This document shows, one piece after another, positions 8,103 to 18,533 of a stretch of DNA of 64,000 nucleotides. The translations under genes and the position numbers were made by a program. Source of the DNA: Thermococcus sp. (lineage in GTDB: Archaea > Methanobacteriota_B > Thermococci > Thermococcales > Thermococcaceae); assembly GCF_027023865.1 (NCBI RefSeq), contig NZ_JALVUC010000011.1:45789-109788 (forward strand), in the 5' to 3' direction. A model generated the notes under the pieces. That model was not told where the DNA came from and did not search any database. It saw only the letters and a list, made by a program, of their open reading frames with translations. The number at the start of each line of letters is the position of its first letter. Position 1 is the first letter of the stretch.

Positions 8103-8514
8103 GCTTGAGGTTCCAACTTCTGAAAAGTTTCAGATAGTTGATATAACTGATGACGTTCAGAGGCTTGTCTACCGCTCCAAGGTGAAGCACGGCATAGTCA
8201 TCGTCTTCACCCGGCATACCACAACCGGCCTCTTTATAAACGAGGCTGAAAATGGACTCCTTGAAGACATAAAGGCCAAGATGAAGGAACTTGTGCCCAA
8301 AGGCGCCGGCTATTCTCACGACCGTATTGACGGCAACGCACATTCCCACATCAGGGCAAGCCTGTTTCTAAACCCTGAGGTGGTCATCCCCATCGACGAG
8401 GCTGAGCTTCAGCTCGGCACCTGGCAGAGGATTCTCTTCGTTGAACTCGACGGTCCGAGACACAGGAAGGTTCAGGTAATGGTTTGTCCCTGCCCAGAGT
8501 TCCTAGAGGAATAA
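8092..8514 (+). CDS. YjbQ family (UPF0047) protein
   Basis: A 140-residue member of the YjbQ/UPF0047 family, a small beta-rich fold forming trimers. Bacterial members have weak thiamine-phosphate synthase activity. The conserved segments are FTRHTTTGLFINEAENGLLED and DGNAHSHIRASLFLNPEVV. They end in ELQLGTWQRILFVELDGPRH, where the His, Glu and Arg residues line the putative metal/active site. The ATG at 8092 sits five bases after GGTGA. An upstream in-frame GTG at 8083 is less likely. It is the last gene of the three-gene operon and nearly touches the convergent GTPase gene. Confidence 0.9.
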   Translation: MLFELEVPTSEKFQIVDITDDVQRLVYRSKVKHGIVIVFTRHTTTGLFINEAENGLLEDIKAKMKELVPKGAGYSHDRIDGNAHSHIRASLFLNPEVVIPIDEAELQLGTWQRILFVELDGPRHRKVQVMVCPCPEFLEE

Positions 8515-8515
8515 A

Positions 8516-9073
8516 CTAAACGTACTGAGCGTAATGCGCTATCCTCTCGAGGAGTTCGTTGAAGCCCTTGTAGGTAACGAGCGAGAGGGGGACGGTCTCC
8601 TGTTCAAGCCTCTTCTTTATGATTTCCCTAAGTTCTTCAACGCGCTCCCTCGGAACGAGGTCTATCTTGTTGATTACCACTATTATCGGCTTCTCGTAGC
8701 GCATCTTAAGGACGTGGTGGAGCCTCTCCATCCCCCTGTGTAGGCCAACCGTTGCATCGACCATGTGAATGATAATGTTCGCTGAGACTATCTCGTCAAT
8801 TATCCCCCTAAAACGCTCCTCGCTGAGCACCTTTCCCCTTGTTTCCCCCTGGGGGTCAAAGAGGCCGGCCGTGTCGATGAGCACGAACTCATCGGCCCCC
8901 CCGAGTGGATTCTTCATGCCCTTCGGTATCTTGAGCTTGCCAAAGCGCCGCCTTATCACCCCTTTGGTCGTCCCAGGTAGGTTCTCGACCTCGCTCACCC
9001 TCCCCCCTATGAGGGCGTTCATGAGTGTTGATTTACCTACGTTCTCCGCCCCAATAATCGCAACCTTTATCAT
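8516..9073 (-). CDS. Era/Der-like small GTPase
   Basis: A 185-residue GTP-binding protein with all G motifs: G1 GAENVGKST, a G2 threonine in LPGTTKG, G3 DTAG, and G4 NKID. It resembles the archaeal single-domain Der/Era-like GTPases, and a ribosome- or RNA-related role is plausible but unproven. The start ATG 9073 directly follows GGTGAGGGT. A longer in-frame reading to 9124 would run over the start of the divergent gene. The intervening sequence should hold promoters for both directions. Confidence 0.88.
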   Translation of the reverse strand: MIKVAIIGAENVGKSTLMNALIGGRVSEVENLPGTTKGVIRRRFGKLKIPKGMKNPLGGADEFVLIDTAGLFDPQGETRGKVLSEERFRGIIDEIVSANIIIHMVDATVGLHRGMERLHHVLKMRYEKPIIVVINKIDLVPRERVEELREIIKKRLEQETVPLSLVTYKGFNELLERIAHYAQYV

Positions 9074-9122
9074 ACCCTCACCCCAAGTGGTGATGAGCCA
9101 AAGAGATATAAAGGTGATGAAC

Positions 9123-9437
9123 ATGCCCAGGCGGGTTAAATTCGGTCACCATTACTACTATATCGTCACAGTCGATGACCTTCATTCGGGCGGCTTCAGG
9201 GGAAAGAACGTTGTCATTGAAGGCACGGTAGAGGACAAACCCTTAGTCGAGTTCCTGCCTATGGAACTGCCCGGTTACAGGACTACCTTTCGAGTTTCTG
9301 GCATAAGGGTCGAATTCTCCGGAAGCCCGTGCATCAGCTTGGGGGATAGAGTCAGGGTCTACGGCCGCTTCCTTGGTGACTGCATAATCTCTAGTGCCGT
9401 TGAGACAGAGAGAGCGCTCTTCACAACGGAGGAGTGA
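9123..9437 (+). CDS. Conserved small OB-fold-like protein
   Basis: A 104-residue, beta-rich protein. The alternation VVIEGTVEDKPLVEFLP...YRTTFRVSGIRVEFSGS...LGDRVRVYGRFLGDCIISSA suggests an OB-fold nucleic-acid-binding domain, but no family was recognised with certainty. The start ATG at 9123 is six bases after AAAGGTG. An ATG two codons earlier (9117) is also possible. The next gene begins two bases after the stop, indicating an operon with the HD-domain phosphohydrolase. Confidence 0.65.
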   Translation: MPRRVKFGHHYYYIVTVDDLHSGGFRGKNVVIEGTVEDKPLVEFLPMELPGYRTTFRVSGIRVEFSGSPCISLGDRVRVYGRFLGDCIISSAVETERALFTTEE

Positions 9438-9439
9438 AA

Positions 9440-10000
9440 ATGTCCCTCATTGAGCTTTTTCTCGAGGCCGGCAACCTCAAGAGACTCCCGAGAACTGGCT
9501 GGCTTCTCCGTGGGATCAAGAACCCAGAGAGTATAGCGGATCACAGCTTCAGAACAGCCCTAATAACACTCTTCCTCGCGGATGAGCTGAAATCCAAAGG
9601 CGTTGAGGTCAATATTGAAAAGGCTATTAAGATGACCCTTCTACACGATTTGGCCGAGGCTAGAATAACCGACGTGCCGCTCACTGCCCAGGAATACCTC
9701 AACAAAGCGACCGGCGAGAGGGAAGCACTCCAAGAGATGCTCTCCCCGGTCGGTCGTCGGGACCTATTGGATCTCTTTGATGAGTACGAAAACGAGACCA
9801 CCCTCGAGGGCAAGCTCGTAAAGTTCGCGGACAGGTTGGAGATGCTGGTTCAGACCCTTGAGTATGAGCGAACTGGATTCCAAAACCTCGACGAGTTCTG
9901 GGGGGCCGTTGAGAAGCTCAGGGAGAGCGAGCTTTACGACGAGCTAGGTTATTTGGTGGAGGAACTCCTCAAATTGAGAAAACACGAGAGTTTACGTTAA
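9440..10000 (+). CDS. HD-domain phosphohydrolase (YfbR/HDDC2-like)
   Basis: A 186-residue HD-superfamily metal-dependent phosphohydrolase. Conserved parts are SIADHSFRTALITLFLAD (first His/Asp pair), MTLLHDLAEARITDVP (HD dyad), and KFADRLEMLVQTLEYE with the distal Asp. This is the arrangement of 5'-deoxynucleotidase YfbR and human HDDC2, so hydrolysis of deoxynucleoside monophosphates is the likely reaction. That is inferred from the family only. The ATG at 9440 follows GGAGTG. It starts two bases after the preceding stop. Confidence 0.87.
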   Translation: MSLIELFLEAGNLKRLPRTGWLLRGIKNPESIADHSFRTALITLFLADELKSKGVEVNIEKAIKMTLLHDLAEARITDVPLTAQEYLNKATGEREALQEMLSPVGRRDLLDLFDEYENETTLEGKLVKFADRLEMLVQTLEYERTGFQNLDEFWGAVEKLRESELYDELGYLVEELLKLRKHESLR

Positions 10001-10021
10001 TGCCTTTGTTTGCTCAAAATG

Positions 10022-10029
10022 TTTAAATA
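10022..10029 (+). promoter_or_regulatory. TATA box of the wtpABC operon
   Basis: TTTAAATA in an A/T-rich context lies about 35 bases before the ATG at 10061. This gives a short leader that contains the AGGTGG ribosome binding site. No clear operator palindrome is visible around it. Confidence 0.6.
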
Positions 10030-10051
10030 CATTTTCTGTCATCCTACTTAG

Positions 10052-11122
<1,071 letters not shown>

Positions 11123-11164
11123 CCGCTTTCCCTCTTTTTGTTAAATAAACCGATAGGAGGCGAA

Positions 11165-11941
11165 ATGACCCTTATCGAGTGGGGAACCATGAGGCGCGAC
11201 TACACCCTGTACTTCTTTGCCGCACTCGGTAGCTTCCTCATCGTCTACATACTCCTCCCCCTGGCTACGATATACGCGAGACAGGCCGGTGATTTTGACA
11301 CCTTCGTTAAAACCCTCCACGACCCAATAGTGATTTCGGCGGTTAAACGCTCCCTTCTCACGGCAACGGCAACGGCTTTGATAGCGATCACCCTGGGGGT
11401 CCCCCTCGGCTATATCCTGGCCAGAAAAGACTTCCATGGAAAGAGCCTCGTCCAGGCCATCATAGACGTTCCCATAGTCATCCCCCACTCGGTCGTTGGA
11501 ATAATGCTCCTCGTGACCTACTCCACCTACATCCTCGACAACTATCGGGGGATAATTGCGGCTATGCTATTTGTTTCTGCATCCTTCACCGTAAACTCCG
11601 CGAGGGACGGCTTTTTAGCTGTGGATGAGAAGCTTGAGGCCGTTGCGAGAACTCTCGGTGCCTCCCGCCTCAGGGCCTTTTTCTCGATATCCCTCCCAAT
11701 GGCCTTTCCCAACATAGCTAGTGGGGCGATAATGACCTGGGCGAGGGCCATAAGCGAGGTCGGTTCAATCCTGATAGTTGCATATTACCCGATGACGGCA
11801 CAGGTTCTGATCCTCGAGTACTTCAACAACTACGGCTTGAGAGCTTCAAGGCCGATAGCGGTTCTCATGGTCACGATAAGCCTTGGAATCTTTGTAGTTC
11901 TCAGATGGCTGATAGGGAGGAGTGCCAATGCTCCGCGCTGA
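11165..11941 (+). CDS. wtpB: Tungstate/molybdate ABC transporter permease
   Basis: A 258-residue membrane permease of the ModB/WtpB type with about six helices. The cytoplasmic coupling loop [23 protein letters not shown] carries the EAA-G motif that contacts the ATPase. The start ATG at 11165 follows AGGAGGCGAA. The upstream in-frame TTG at 11138 is not needed. It lies 42 bases after wtpA and overlaps wtpC by 14 bases. Confidence 0.94.
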   Translation: MTLIEWGTMRRDYTLYFFAALGSFLIVYILLPLATIYARQAGDFDTFVKTLHDPIVISAVKRSLLTATATALIAITLGVPLGYILARKDFHGKSLVQAIIDVPIVIPHSVVGIMLLVTYSTYILDNYRGIIAAMLFVSASFTVNSARDGFLAVDEKLEAVARTLGASRLRAFFSISLPMAFPNIASGAIMTWARAISEVGSILIVAYYPMTAQVLILEYFNNYGLRASRPIAVLMVTISLGIFVVLRWLIGRSANAPR

Positions 11942-12962
11942 GGAAATCTCCAAGGATTGGAGGGAGTTCCACCTCAGGGGTATAACCTTTGAGGTTGAAA
12001 GTGGTGAGTACTTCATAATCCTCGGTCCGAGCGGTGCCGGAAAGACCGTTCTCCTTGAAATCATCGCCGGAATCATAGAGCCTGACGGGGGCAGAGTCTA
12101 CCTTAACGGAAGGGATGTTACGGATTTACCGCCCGAGAAGAGAGGCCTGGCCTACGTTCCCCAGAACTACGCCCTCTTCCCAAACATGAGCGTTTACGAC
12201 AACATAGCCTTTGGACTGAAGGTCAGAGGGGTTCCAAAGGGTGAGGTTGAGAGAAAAGTGAAAGATATATCCGAAGTCATTGGCATCTCCCACCTGCTCT
12301 CCAGAAAGCCGAGAACCCTGAGCGGTGGGGAGCAACAGAGGGTAGCCCTCGCGAGGGCGCTCGTAGTTGAACCTCCCCTGATACTCTTGGATGAACCCTT
12401 TGCGAACCTCGACGTCCAGACCCGCTCGAAGCTTTTGAGTGAGATGAAGCTCTGGAGGGAAGAGCTCGGGTTCACTACCCTTCACGTCACCCACTCCTTC
12501 GAGGAAGCGGTCAGCCTCGGCGACCGCGTCGGTGTTATGCTCGGCGGAAGGCTCATCCAGGTCGGTTCCGTTAGAGAAGTCTTCTCAAGGCCGGCAAACG
12601 AAGAGGTTGCCCGCTTCCTGGGATTCGAAAACGTAATTGAGGGAATCGCCAAAGGGAGAAAGCTACAGGTCAACGGCATTGAGATAGAGCTTCCGATAGA
12701 GGCCAGTGGAAGGGTCCGCGTCGGTATAAGACCCGAGGATATAATCCTCTCGACGGAAGAGGTAAGGACCTCGGCCAGGAACACCTTTGAGGCGACCGTT
12801 GAGGGCATAGAAGAACTCGGACCCCTCGTGAGGGTCAGGCTTAACGCCTCCGGAACGGCACTTTCGGCATTCGTAACCCGTTCCTCGATGCTTGAAATGA
12901 ATTTGACGCCCGGAAAAAGGGTCTGGATGAACTTCAAGGCGAGCGCCCTTCACGTCTTCTGA
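11928..12962 (+). CDS. wtpC: Tungstate/molybdate ABC transporter ATPase
   Basis: A 344-residue ABC ATPase. Walker A is GPSGAGKT, the signature is [15 protein letters not shown], and Walker B is [12 protein letters not shown] with the switch His in LHVTHS. The C-terminal part (about 235-344) is a regulatory OB/TOBE-like domain, [14 protein letters not shown], as in MalK/ModC, and may sense oxyanion. It starts at ATG 11928 after GGGAGGAG, overlapping wtpB. The 3' end overlaps the convergent trmO by 29 bases. Confidence 0.94.
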   Translation: MLRAEEISKDWREFHLRGITFEVESGEYFIILGPSGAGKTVLLEIIAGIIEPDGGRVYLNGRDVTDLPPEKRGLAYVPQNYALFPNMSVYDNIAFGLKVRGVPKGEVERKVKDISEVIGISHLLSRKPRTLSGGEQQRVALARALVVEPPLILLDEPFANLDVQTRSKLLSEMKLWREELGFTTLHVTHSFEEAVSLGDRVGVMLGGRLIQVGSVREVFSRPANEEVARFLGFENVIEGIAKGRKLQVNGIEIELPIEASGRVRVGIRPEDIILSTEEVRTSARNTFEATVEGIEELGPLVRVRLNASGTALSAFVTRSSMLEMNLTPGKRVWMNFKASALHVF

Positions 12963-13599
12963 GCTTATCTTTTATCTCGACAGGCAGGCTTTCGTACACC
13001 CCCTCCAGCGTTTCAATCAGCTCGACCAGTTCTTCAGCTGTCAGCGTCGTTGCCTTCGGCCCTATCTCGAGGATTACTGCATCGTACTCCCCCGGCGAAA
13101 CCTCCTCAAGCTCGTCTAAGTGCTCGTTCTCCCTCGGGATAATGTTAACCTCGTCGATCATCCTACCCCCTCTAATGTCGGCTTCCCTCCCCTCTATGGG
13201 CATCTCCTTGGGGCAGTCGTACCTCTCAACGAAAATTTTTATATCGACAACCGGAGTGCCGTCCATTGCATCTATCCAATCTATGTAGAGGCGGTTTCCT
13301 TCAATGCGATGGATTCTGACGGTGTAGAGCGCTACCGGGTTCGGCCTGTAGGGTGAGCGCGTTGCGAAGACCCCAGTCAAGGGGTTCTTGGGATTGCCGT
13401 AGGGGTGAACTTTTAGAACTCTTCTCCCTGCAGGTGTATCGCTCCTGTGGAACCAGAGGACGAGCTTTATCCAGTCTCCCTCATGCAGGCCTTCAATCGC
13501 TTCCCGAAACTTGTGAAGGATTTCAATGTAAGTTTCCTGAAGTTCCTCGTTCTTCCTTACATATCTGATAGGGAGAATTTTAAAGGGTTCAAATTTCAT
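12934..13599 (-). CDS. trmO: TrmO/TsaA-type tRNA methyltransferase
   Basis: A 221-residue protein of the TrmO (TsaA/VirR) family, SAM-dependent enzymes that methylate N6 of t6A37 in certain tRNAs. The diagnostic stretch is [20 protein letters not shown]. It is followed by [21 protein letters not shown]. The N terminus has [15 protein letters not shown]. The C-terminal extension (about 150-221) is longer than in bacterial minimal TrmO. It starts at ATG 13599, with a TATA-like CTTTAAAAG on the minus strand at 13628-13636. Convergent with wtpC, overlapping by 29 bases. Confidence 0.88.
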   Translation of the reverse strand: MKFEPFKILPIRYVRKNEELQETYIEILHKFREAIEGLHEGDWIKLVLWFHRSDTPAGRRVLKVHPYGNPKNPLTGVFATRSPYRPNPVALYTVRIHRIEGNRLYIDWIDAMDGTPVVDIKIFVERYDCPKEMPIEGREADIRGGRMIDEVNIIPRENEHLDELEEVSPGEYDAVILEIGPKATTLTAEELVELIETLEGVYESLPVEIKDKLRRREGRSP

Positions 13600-13706
13600 C
13601 GTATCACTGAACCATCTTTTCTCCGGAACTTTTAAAGGAACCGCAAGATTTAAAACTCTATCTTATTATTAGCGACGGAAATCCAATAGTAATAGCGGTG
13701 GTTATA

Positions 13707-14681
13707 ATGGACGTTGAGGAGCTGAAAGAGCTGTCGTCTTCGATCGTTGAATCAGTTTCAAGCGTTTACATTGGAAACGATAACGTTATTATGAAAACAC
13801 TTACCGCGGCTCTTGTCAACGGCAACGTTCTCTTTGAAGATCACCCTGGTCTTGGTAAAACGCTTCTCGCAAAGGCGTTTTCAAGAGTTCTTGGTCTGGA
13901 TTATAGGAGAGTTCAGTTTACTCCAGATTTACTCCCTGCAGACATACTGGGAACCAAGGTGTGGCGTCAGAACCTCGGAGCTTTCGAGCTTGTTAAGGGG
14001 CCTATTTTCACCAACGTCCTCCTTGCCGATGAAATAAATCGTGCTCCCCCGAAAACGCAGAGCGCCCTCCTCGAGGCAATGGAAGAGAAACAGGTCACGA
14101 TTGAGGGTGAAACTCTGAAACTGGAGAAGCCGTTCTTTGTAATAGCAACGCAGAATCCAATCGAGTATGAGGGAACTTATCCCCTTCCCGAGGCTCAGCT
14201 TGACAGGTTTCTCCTCCGTCTCAGTGTAGGCTATCCCGAAACCCTCGAAGACGAGATTGCAATCCTCGAGGCGAGGATTAAGTGGAAGAAAGATGACCCG
14301 ACGGCTGACTTGAGGCCCGTTATTGACAGAGGGACCTTTTTGAGGATGCAGGAAATTGTTGAGAACTCGGTGTACGTTAGCAGACCTGTTGTGAAATACA
14401 TTGCAGAGCTCGTGAGAAACGCGAGGATGGACGATAGAGTCGAGGCAGGGCCGAGTCCTAGGGGTGCCCTTGCTCTGTTGAAGGCATCAAAGGCAAACGC
14501 CGCTTTGGAAGGGAGAGATTTCGTGATTCCCGACGATGTGAAGCGGTTTGCGGTTGATGCTCTTGCCCACAGAATCGTAATAAAAGCCGAGTACTCCTTT
14601 GAGGGGATTAGTGGGAGAAACGTGGTCAAAAGGGCACTACATAATACTCCCGTACCCAAGGAAAACGAGAGTGAAGAGTGA
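13707..14681 (+). CDS. MoxR-family AAA+ ATPase
   Basis: A 324-residue MoxR ATPase, a chaperone-type AAA+ protein normally paired with DUF58/VWA proteins. Walker A is DHPGLGKT and Walker B LADEINRAPPKTQSALLEAM. Sensor 1 is IATQNPIEYEGTYPLPEAQLDRF and sensor 2 lies in GPSPRGALALLKASKA. The ATG at 13707 follows GGTGG. The TATA-like ATTTAAAAC near 13647-13655 is the operon promoter. It is the first of five coupled genes (to 19414) that together look like a MoxR-DUF58 membrane/surface system. Confidence 0.95.
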   Translation: MDVEELKELSSSIVESVSSVYIGNDNVIMKTLTAALVNGNVLFEDHPGLGKTLLAKAFSRVLGLDYRRVQFTPDLLPADILGTKVWRQNLGAFELVKGPIFTNVLLADEINRAPPKTQSALLEAMEEKQVTIEGETLKLEKPFFVIATQNPIEYEGTYPLPEAQLDRFLLRLSVGYPETLEDEIAILEARIKWKKDDPTADLRPVIDRGTFLRMQEIVENSVYVSRPVVKYIAELVRNARMDDRVEAGPSPRGALALLKASKANAALEGRDFVIPDDVKRFAVDALAHRIVIKAEYSFEGISGRNVVKRALHNTPVPKENESEE

Positions 14682-16504
14682 TGGATAAGGTTAGGGCTTC
14701 CCTCCTCGTGTTTCTGCTATCTGCCTTGATGGTGCTGTCACTCAGCTACATCCTCATTCCCCAAGGTGGTTTAGCGAAGGGCATATCAAAGTTCCACGAG
14801 AGACACTCTGGGGAGAACTCCTCGAGTAAAAAACTGGTATCTGGCGAAGGCAACGTTCCGCCAAGGTTGAACTTTACCTTCAAGCCAACAAATAAAACAG
14901 CACCCTGCCCTGTATCGCTTTATCCGAGCAACCCAATGCTTGTCTGTGTTGATACACCCGCCAAGAACGTTCCAATATCAATCAACGAAACATGGGACCT
15001 TCTTGTGAAACAACCGGGTGTTTACTACGTTCCCCTTGAGACTTATGGACTCATTAAAGGCGTGGACAAACTTGAATATCTGAGAATTGATAGACCCCTT
15101 CAGAAGACTCCCGTCGGGGGAACGTTTTCCGTTAGGATTACTTCCACGATTATTGGCTCCCTAATTTTTAATAAATCGAAGTATCTTGAGGTCGTTGATT
15201 CGTCATCTCTTCCCGGGGAGTTTATGTATACCATTCATGTTGCCAACGATACCCCACCAGGATATTACCCCCTCTTCTTTGAGCTGAACGTCAGCGGGTA
15301 CATTGAAAACGCCCTTCTGGCCTGGGTTCAGGTTCTCCCCCGGGCGGTTGTCAGGATTACTTCTCTTCCCTCCACGCTCAGGGGCAATGACGAGCTCACT
15401 ATGCATGTTTCGGGAACTGTGGCCTACCCCAATGGAAGCCCAATTAGAAGGGGAACGGTGGCGATAACAATAAACCGGACCAAGGCTGAAAAGGGCATCG
15501 TCGTTGGTATGGGAAACGTTGTAAACGGAACCTTCAACGTGACGTGCAGTATACCCTCCAGTGTCTCTGCCGGCGGTTACTCCGTTGTTGCTCACTATAC
15601 AGGTCCTGACGCCTATCCAGGAAACAGCGACCCCCGGGTAGTCATACAGCGCTATCCGGAAATTGACGTCAACGTTACAACTGGCAACGAAACCATGGTT
15701 ACCGGTCTTCTGCACTACGGGAACATTCCTCTGAACGGAACCGTTATCTTGGTTGTCAGGACAGATAATGGAACGGTGAGAATTCCCGTGAAGGTCAACA
15801 ATGGGGTTTTTAATGTAACTCTCAGCTTGACTGTGAAGTCAGTCAAAATTCTTTACCCTGGCAACGGTTTGTACCTTTCGGTGGAAAAAACCGTTTACAA
15901 AAAACCCTTTTTGGAGTTCCGCTGGATTGAAATCCATGTCCCGAATAAAGCCACCATTTACTCTTCGATTTTGGCCCTGACTGCCCTTGGGATTGTGGGT
16001 ATTCTCATGGGGAGAAGGGTTCGGATTGTAGCTGTTGGGGAGGAAACCCCAGAACAGAAAGCTCCTGAACCGCCGAAGGTCTCAGAGCTTCCCATAAAAA
16101 GAAGGGTTTTTGTTGAAAGGGAGGTTATTGAACTTCCCGACCTTGGCTGTAAGCTAAAGCTCGATGGCAGGCCGGTCGAGGAGAGAAGGGCAGAGCTAAG
16201 AAGGACTGGGCTTCATATTCTGGAGGCATGTGATATGATATCGGAGCTTTGGGTCCTACATCCCAAAGAGGCCGTTGTAACGCTCTATAAACTCCACTTC
16301 TTGCCGTTCGCGATGAAATACGTTCCTGTGGAAAATAAGACCCCCTTTGAGATTGCACTGGCCCTCTCTGAGAAGGGCTTTCCCGGAGACGTCTTTCAGA
16401 TAGCCAGAATTTTCACAACGGCACTTTACTCGCCAAAAGACGTTAACAGGGAGAATTTCTTCAGAATGGTTGATTCTCTCCAGAGGATGGGGGTGTTCCA
16501 ATGA
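14681..16504 (+). CDS. Surface-anchored protein with Ig-like domains, MoxR operon
   Basis: A 607-residue protein. It has an N-terminal hydrophobic segment (about 6-27) and a long extracytoplasmic region rich in N-glycosylation sequons. This contains repeated Ig-like beta domains (for example residues about 215-320, RITSLPSTLRGNDELTMHVS, and 330-400). A single membrane helix follows near 428-445 (ATIYSSILALTALGIVGILM). The cytoplasmic tail of about 160 residues is helical. This layout is common beside MoxR-DUF58 genes in archaea, and no catalytic motif is seen. The start overlaps the moxR stop (TGATG). Confidence 0.75.
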   Translation: MDKVRASLLVFLLSALMVLSLSYILIPQGGLAKGISKFHERHSGENSSSKKLVSGEGNVPPRLNFTFKPTNKTAPCPVSLYPSNPMLVCVDTPAKNVPISINETWDLLVKQPGVYYVPLETYGLIKGVDKLEYLRIDRPLQKTPVGGTFSVRITSTIIGSLIFNKSKYLEVVDSSSLPGEFMYTIHVANDTPPGYYPLFFELNVSGYIENALLAWVQVLPRAVVRITSLPSTLRGNDELTMHVSGTVAYPNGSPIRRGTVAITINRTKAEKGIVVGMGNVVNGTFNVTCSIPSSVSAGGYSVVAHYTGPDAYPGNSDPRVVIQRYPEIDVNVTTGNETMVTGLLHYGNIPLNGTVILVVRTDNGTVRIPVKVNNGVFNVTLSLTVKSVKILYPGNGLYLSVEKTVYKKPFLEFRWIEIHVPNKATIYSSILALTALGIVGILMGRRVRIVAVGEETPEQKAPEPPKVSELPIKRRVFVEREVIELPDLGCKLKLDGRPVEERRAELRRTGLHILEACDMISELWVLHPKEAVVTLYKLHFLPFAMKYVPVENKTPFEIALALSEKGFPGDVFQIARIFTTALYSPKDVNRENFFRMVDSLQRMGVFQ

Positions 16505-17301
16505 ACTTGGGGAATTTACTGAAGACGTACCTCGAGGGTATAGCCCTCTGGGGGCTCCTGGGAATACTGCTCCGGGGATCTCTTGGAGACATTACGATAA
16601 TCCTCGTTTTCCTCCTCGCCCTTGCAAATTTGGCGACCGTCTATGGAGAGCCTAGGGGTTATTTGGTGAGAACGCTCGCGTTTCTTTCATCCTCGGTGGT
16701 GCTTCTCTTGTCCCTTGGAGGATGGGTTAAAGGGATTCTAGCCGTTCTTTTCCTTTTCGTCGGTTTGGCGTACTTGGTCTCATACCCTCTTTACAGGAGA
16801 GGCAACGATTTTCTTCCCCGAAACATGCTGGGCGTGGCTCTCGCAGGTGGTGTCGTTGGATTCGCGACATTTTACGGGCCCTCTTCACTGAAGGCCATTT
16901 ATTTCCTGGACTTTCTCATTGTAGTGGCCCTTACTTGGATAGCGTTTGTTATCGGGAAGTACGTTTCACTGAGGTTCGGCTCGGGTAACGTGGTGGCGGT
17001 TGATACCCCCCCTACAGAAGTCGGCAAAGCTGATTCCTGGCTAAGGGAGGCGGAGAACGCCGTTCGTCAGTTTGTGGAGTACACCAATAAAACTCCCCTC
17101 GTTGTCGTTGTTTCCAGGGTTGCTCCCCGAAATGTCAAAAACGGAGATGTCGAGAGGGCTCTGGAGCCAATTATAGGATATCAGCCTGACCTGGGAGGTC
17201 CTCTAACACCGGTCTGGCTCAGGCTTCTTTACATGGAGCGGGAAAGGAGAAAACGAAAACAGCTAGTTAACGAGCTTTTCAAAAAAATAAAGGCTTGGTG
17301 A
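16501..17301 (+). CDS. Polytopic membrane protein, MoxR-DUF58 operon
   Basis: A 266-residue integral membrane protein with about six to seven hydrophobic helices in the first 165 residues. A cytoplasmic C-terminal domain follows that ends in a basic tail (WLRLLYMERERRKRKQLVNE). No family was recognised. It probably corresponds to the membrane components that accompany DUF58 proteins. The start overlaps the upstream stop by four bases (ATGA) and the DUF58 gene follows after five bases. Confidence 0.7.
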   Translation: MNLGNLLKTYLEGIALWGLLGILLRGSLGDITIILVFLLALANLATVYGEPRGYLVRTLAFLSSSVVLLLSLGGWVKGILAVLFLFVGLAYLVSYPLYRRGNDFLPRNMLGVALAGGVVGFATFYGPSSLKAIYFLDFLIVVALTWIAFVIGKYVSLRFGSGNVVAVDTPPTEVGKADSWLREAENAVRQFVEYTNKTPLVVVVSRVAPRNVKNGDVERALEPIIGYQPDLGGPLTPVWLRLLYMERERRKRKQLVNELFKKIKAW

Positions 17302-17306
17302 TTATT

Positions 17307-18533
17307 ATGAACTGGCTTCGCTGGTTTGTTCTCTTTACATTCCTTCCGTTGGTTCTCTCGGTGCTGACGGGAGCGATTAGCATCTCCTATCTTGCCCTTC
17401 TTCCAGCATCTGTGCTGGCATTTTCCCTTCTGTTTGAGACTCCTTCGGGTTTCTCCGTTGAGAGAACCGTTGAGAAGACCGGTCTAAAGATAGGTGAAGA
17501 GACAGAAGTTAAGGTCAAGCTGAATGTTGAGCGCGGAACGGGTATTGTTCTGGTGGGAGACGTCGTTTCCCCGGCACTTGAAATCGTTGATGGAACCAAC
17601 AGGCACGTCTTCTTCAAATTGCCTGAGAAGAAACTTGATGTCGAGTATTCCTACAGAGTAAGGGCCATTAAGCGCGGAAGTCATACAATCTCCCCCGTGG
17701 AGGTTGAGGGAAGGCACTTTTTTGAGCTTGAGGAGCCAGGATATGCGCTCTTTTCGGAAGAAGTCAGAATCACGGCCAGTTCAAAAATCATGAACATAAA
17801 GAGATCCACACCCAGAAGATTGGGGAGACAGGGCTTTCCGCAGGTTACAAGGGCCAGAATGGGTGTTTCCTCAACAGATTTCAGGGAGATACGGGAATAC
17901 CGACCTGGGGACCCGATGAGAACAATAAACTGGAAGGCCACTGCCAGGCTGGGAGTTCCACTTGTAAACGAATACGAGAGGGAGGGATCCCTTATTTTCA
18001 TATTTTACGTTGATGCCTCTGATTCAATGGCAGTTGGTGGCTTTAAGGAGAGTGCCCTTGAGGTCGCGGTAAGTTTTATGTTGCCACTGGTTTCGTATCT
18101 TCTCAACAGAGGTTACCGTGTCGGCCTTTACGCTCTTGGGCACGGTACCTTGATTTCTCCCGTTTCGGGTTCAGATTCCCTCTCGACGTTTACGAGATTT
18201 TTGCTCTCCCTGGGGATGACCTCAACCGAGGAATCCCTTTCTCTTGCAGTTGAAAGGACGAAAAGACTCCTCAAAGGGCAGGTTGTTCCAGTTGTTGTCA
18301 CGAACCTCACGGATTCAAATCTCACTTCAATCAAAGAGGGTCTTAAGAAGCTTCTGACTAAAACAGGGAACGCTCCCGTGCTCGTTGATGTTGACGTTTA
18401 CGAGGATTTAAGTGCAGGTAAACTTGTTTCTCTCAGGAAGAAGTCTCTAAGGGAGGAGCTTGCTTTCCCCTCGGTTACTGTCACAAAGGACGTCAGAAAG
18501 GGCGTTCTCAAACTTCTGGAGGTGATCTTGTGA
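17307..18533 (+). CDS. DUF58 domain protein
   Basis: A 408-residue DUF58 protein with two N-terminal membrane helices (about 7-45). A beta-rich section follows, then the DUF58 signature DFREIREYRPGDPMRTINWK (about 194-213). A VWA-like Rossmann region begins with IFIFYVDASDSMAVGG, close to the MIDAS DxSxS motif (DASDS is seen). DUF58 proteins work with MoxR ATPases, and their biochemical role is not settled. It starts at ATG 17307 after GGTGATT, and the last four bases overlap the next gene. Confidence 0.92.
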   Translation: MNWLRWFVLFTFLPLVLSVLTGAISISYLALLPASVLAFSLLFETPSGFSVERTVEKTGLKIGEETEVKVKLNVERGTGIVLVGDVVSPALEIVDGTNRHVFFKLPEKKLDVEYSYRVRAIKRGSHTISPVEVEGRHFFELEEPGYALFSEEVRITASSKIMNIKRSTPRRLGRQGFPQVTRARMGVSSTDFREIREYRPGDPMRTINWKATARLGVPLVNEYEREGSLIFIFYVDASDSMAVGGFKESALEVAVSFMLPLVSYLLNRGYRVGLYALGHGTLISPVSGSDSLSTFTRFLLSLGMTSTEESLSLAVERTKRLLKGQVVPVVVTNLTDSNLTSIKEGLKKLLTKTGNAPVLVDVDVYEDLSAGKLVSLRKKSLREELAFPSVTVTKDVRKGVLKLLEVIL

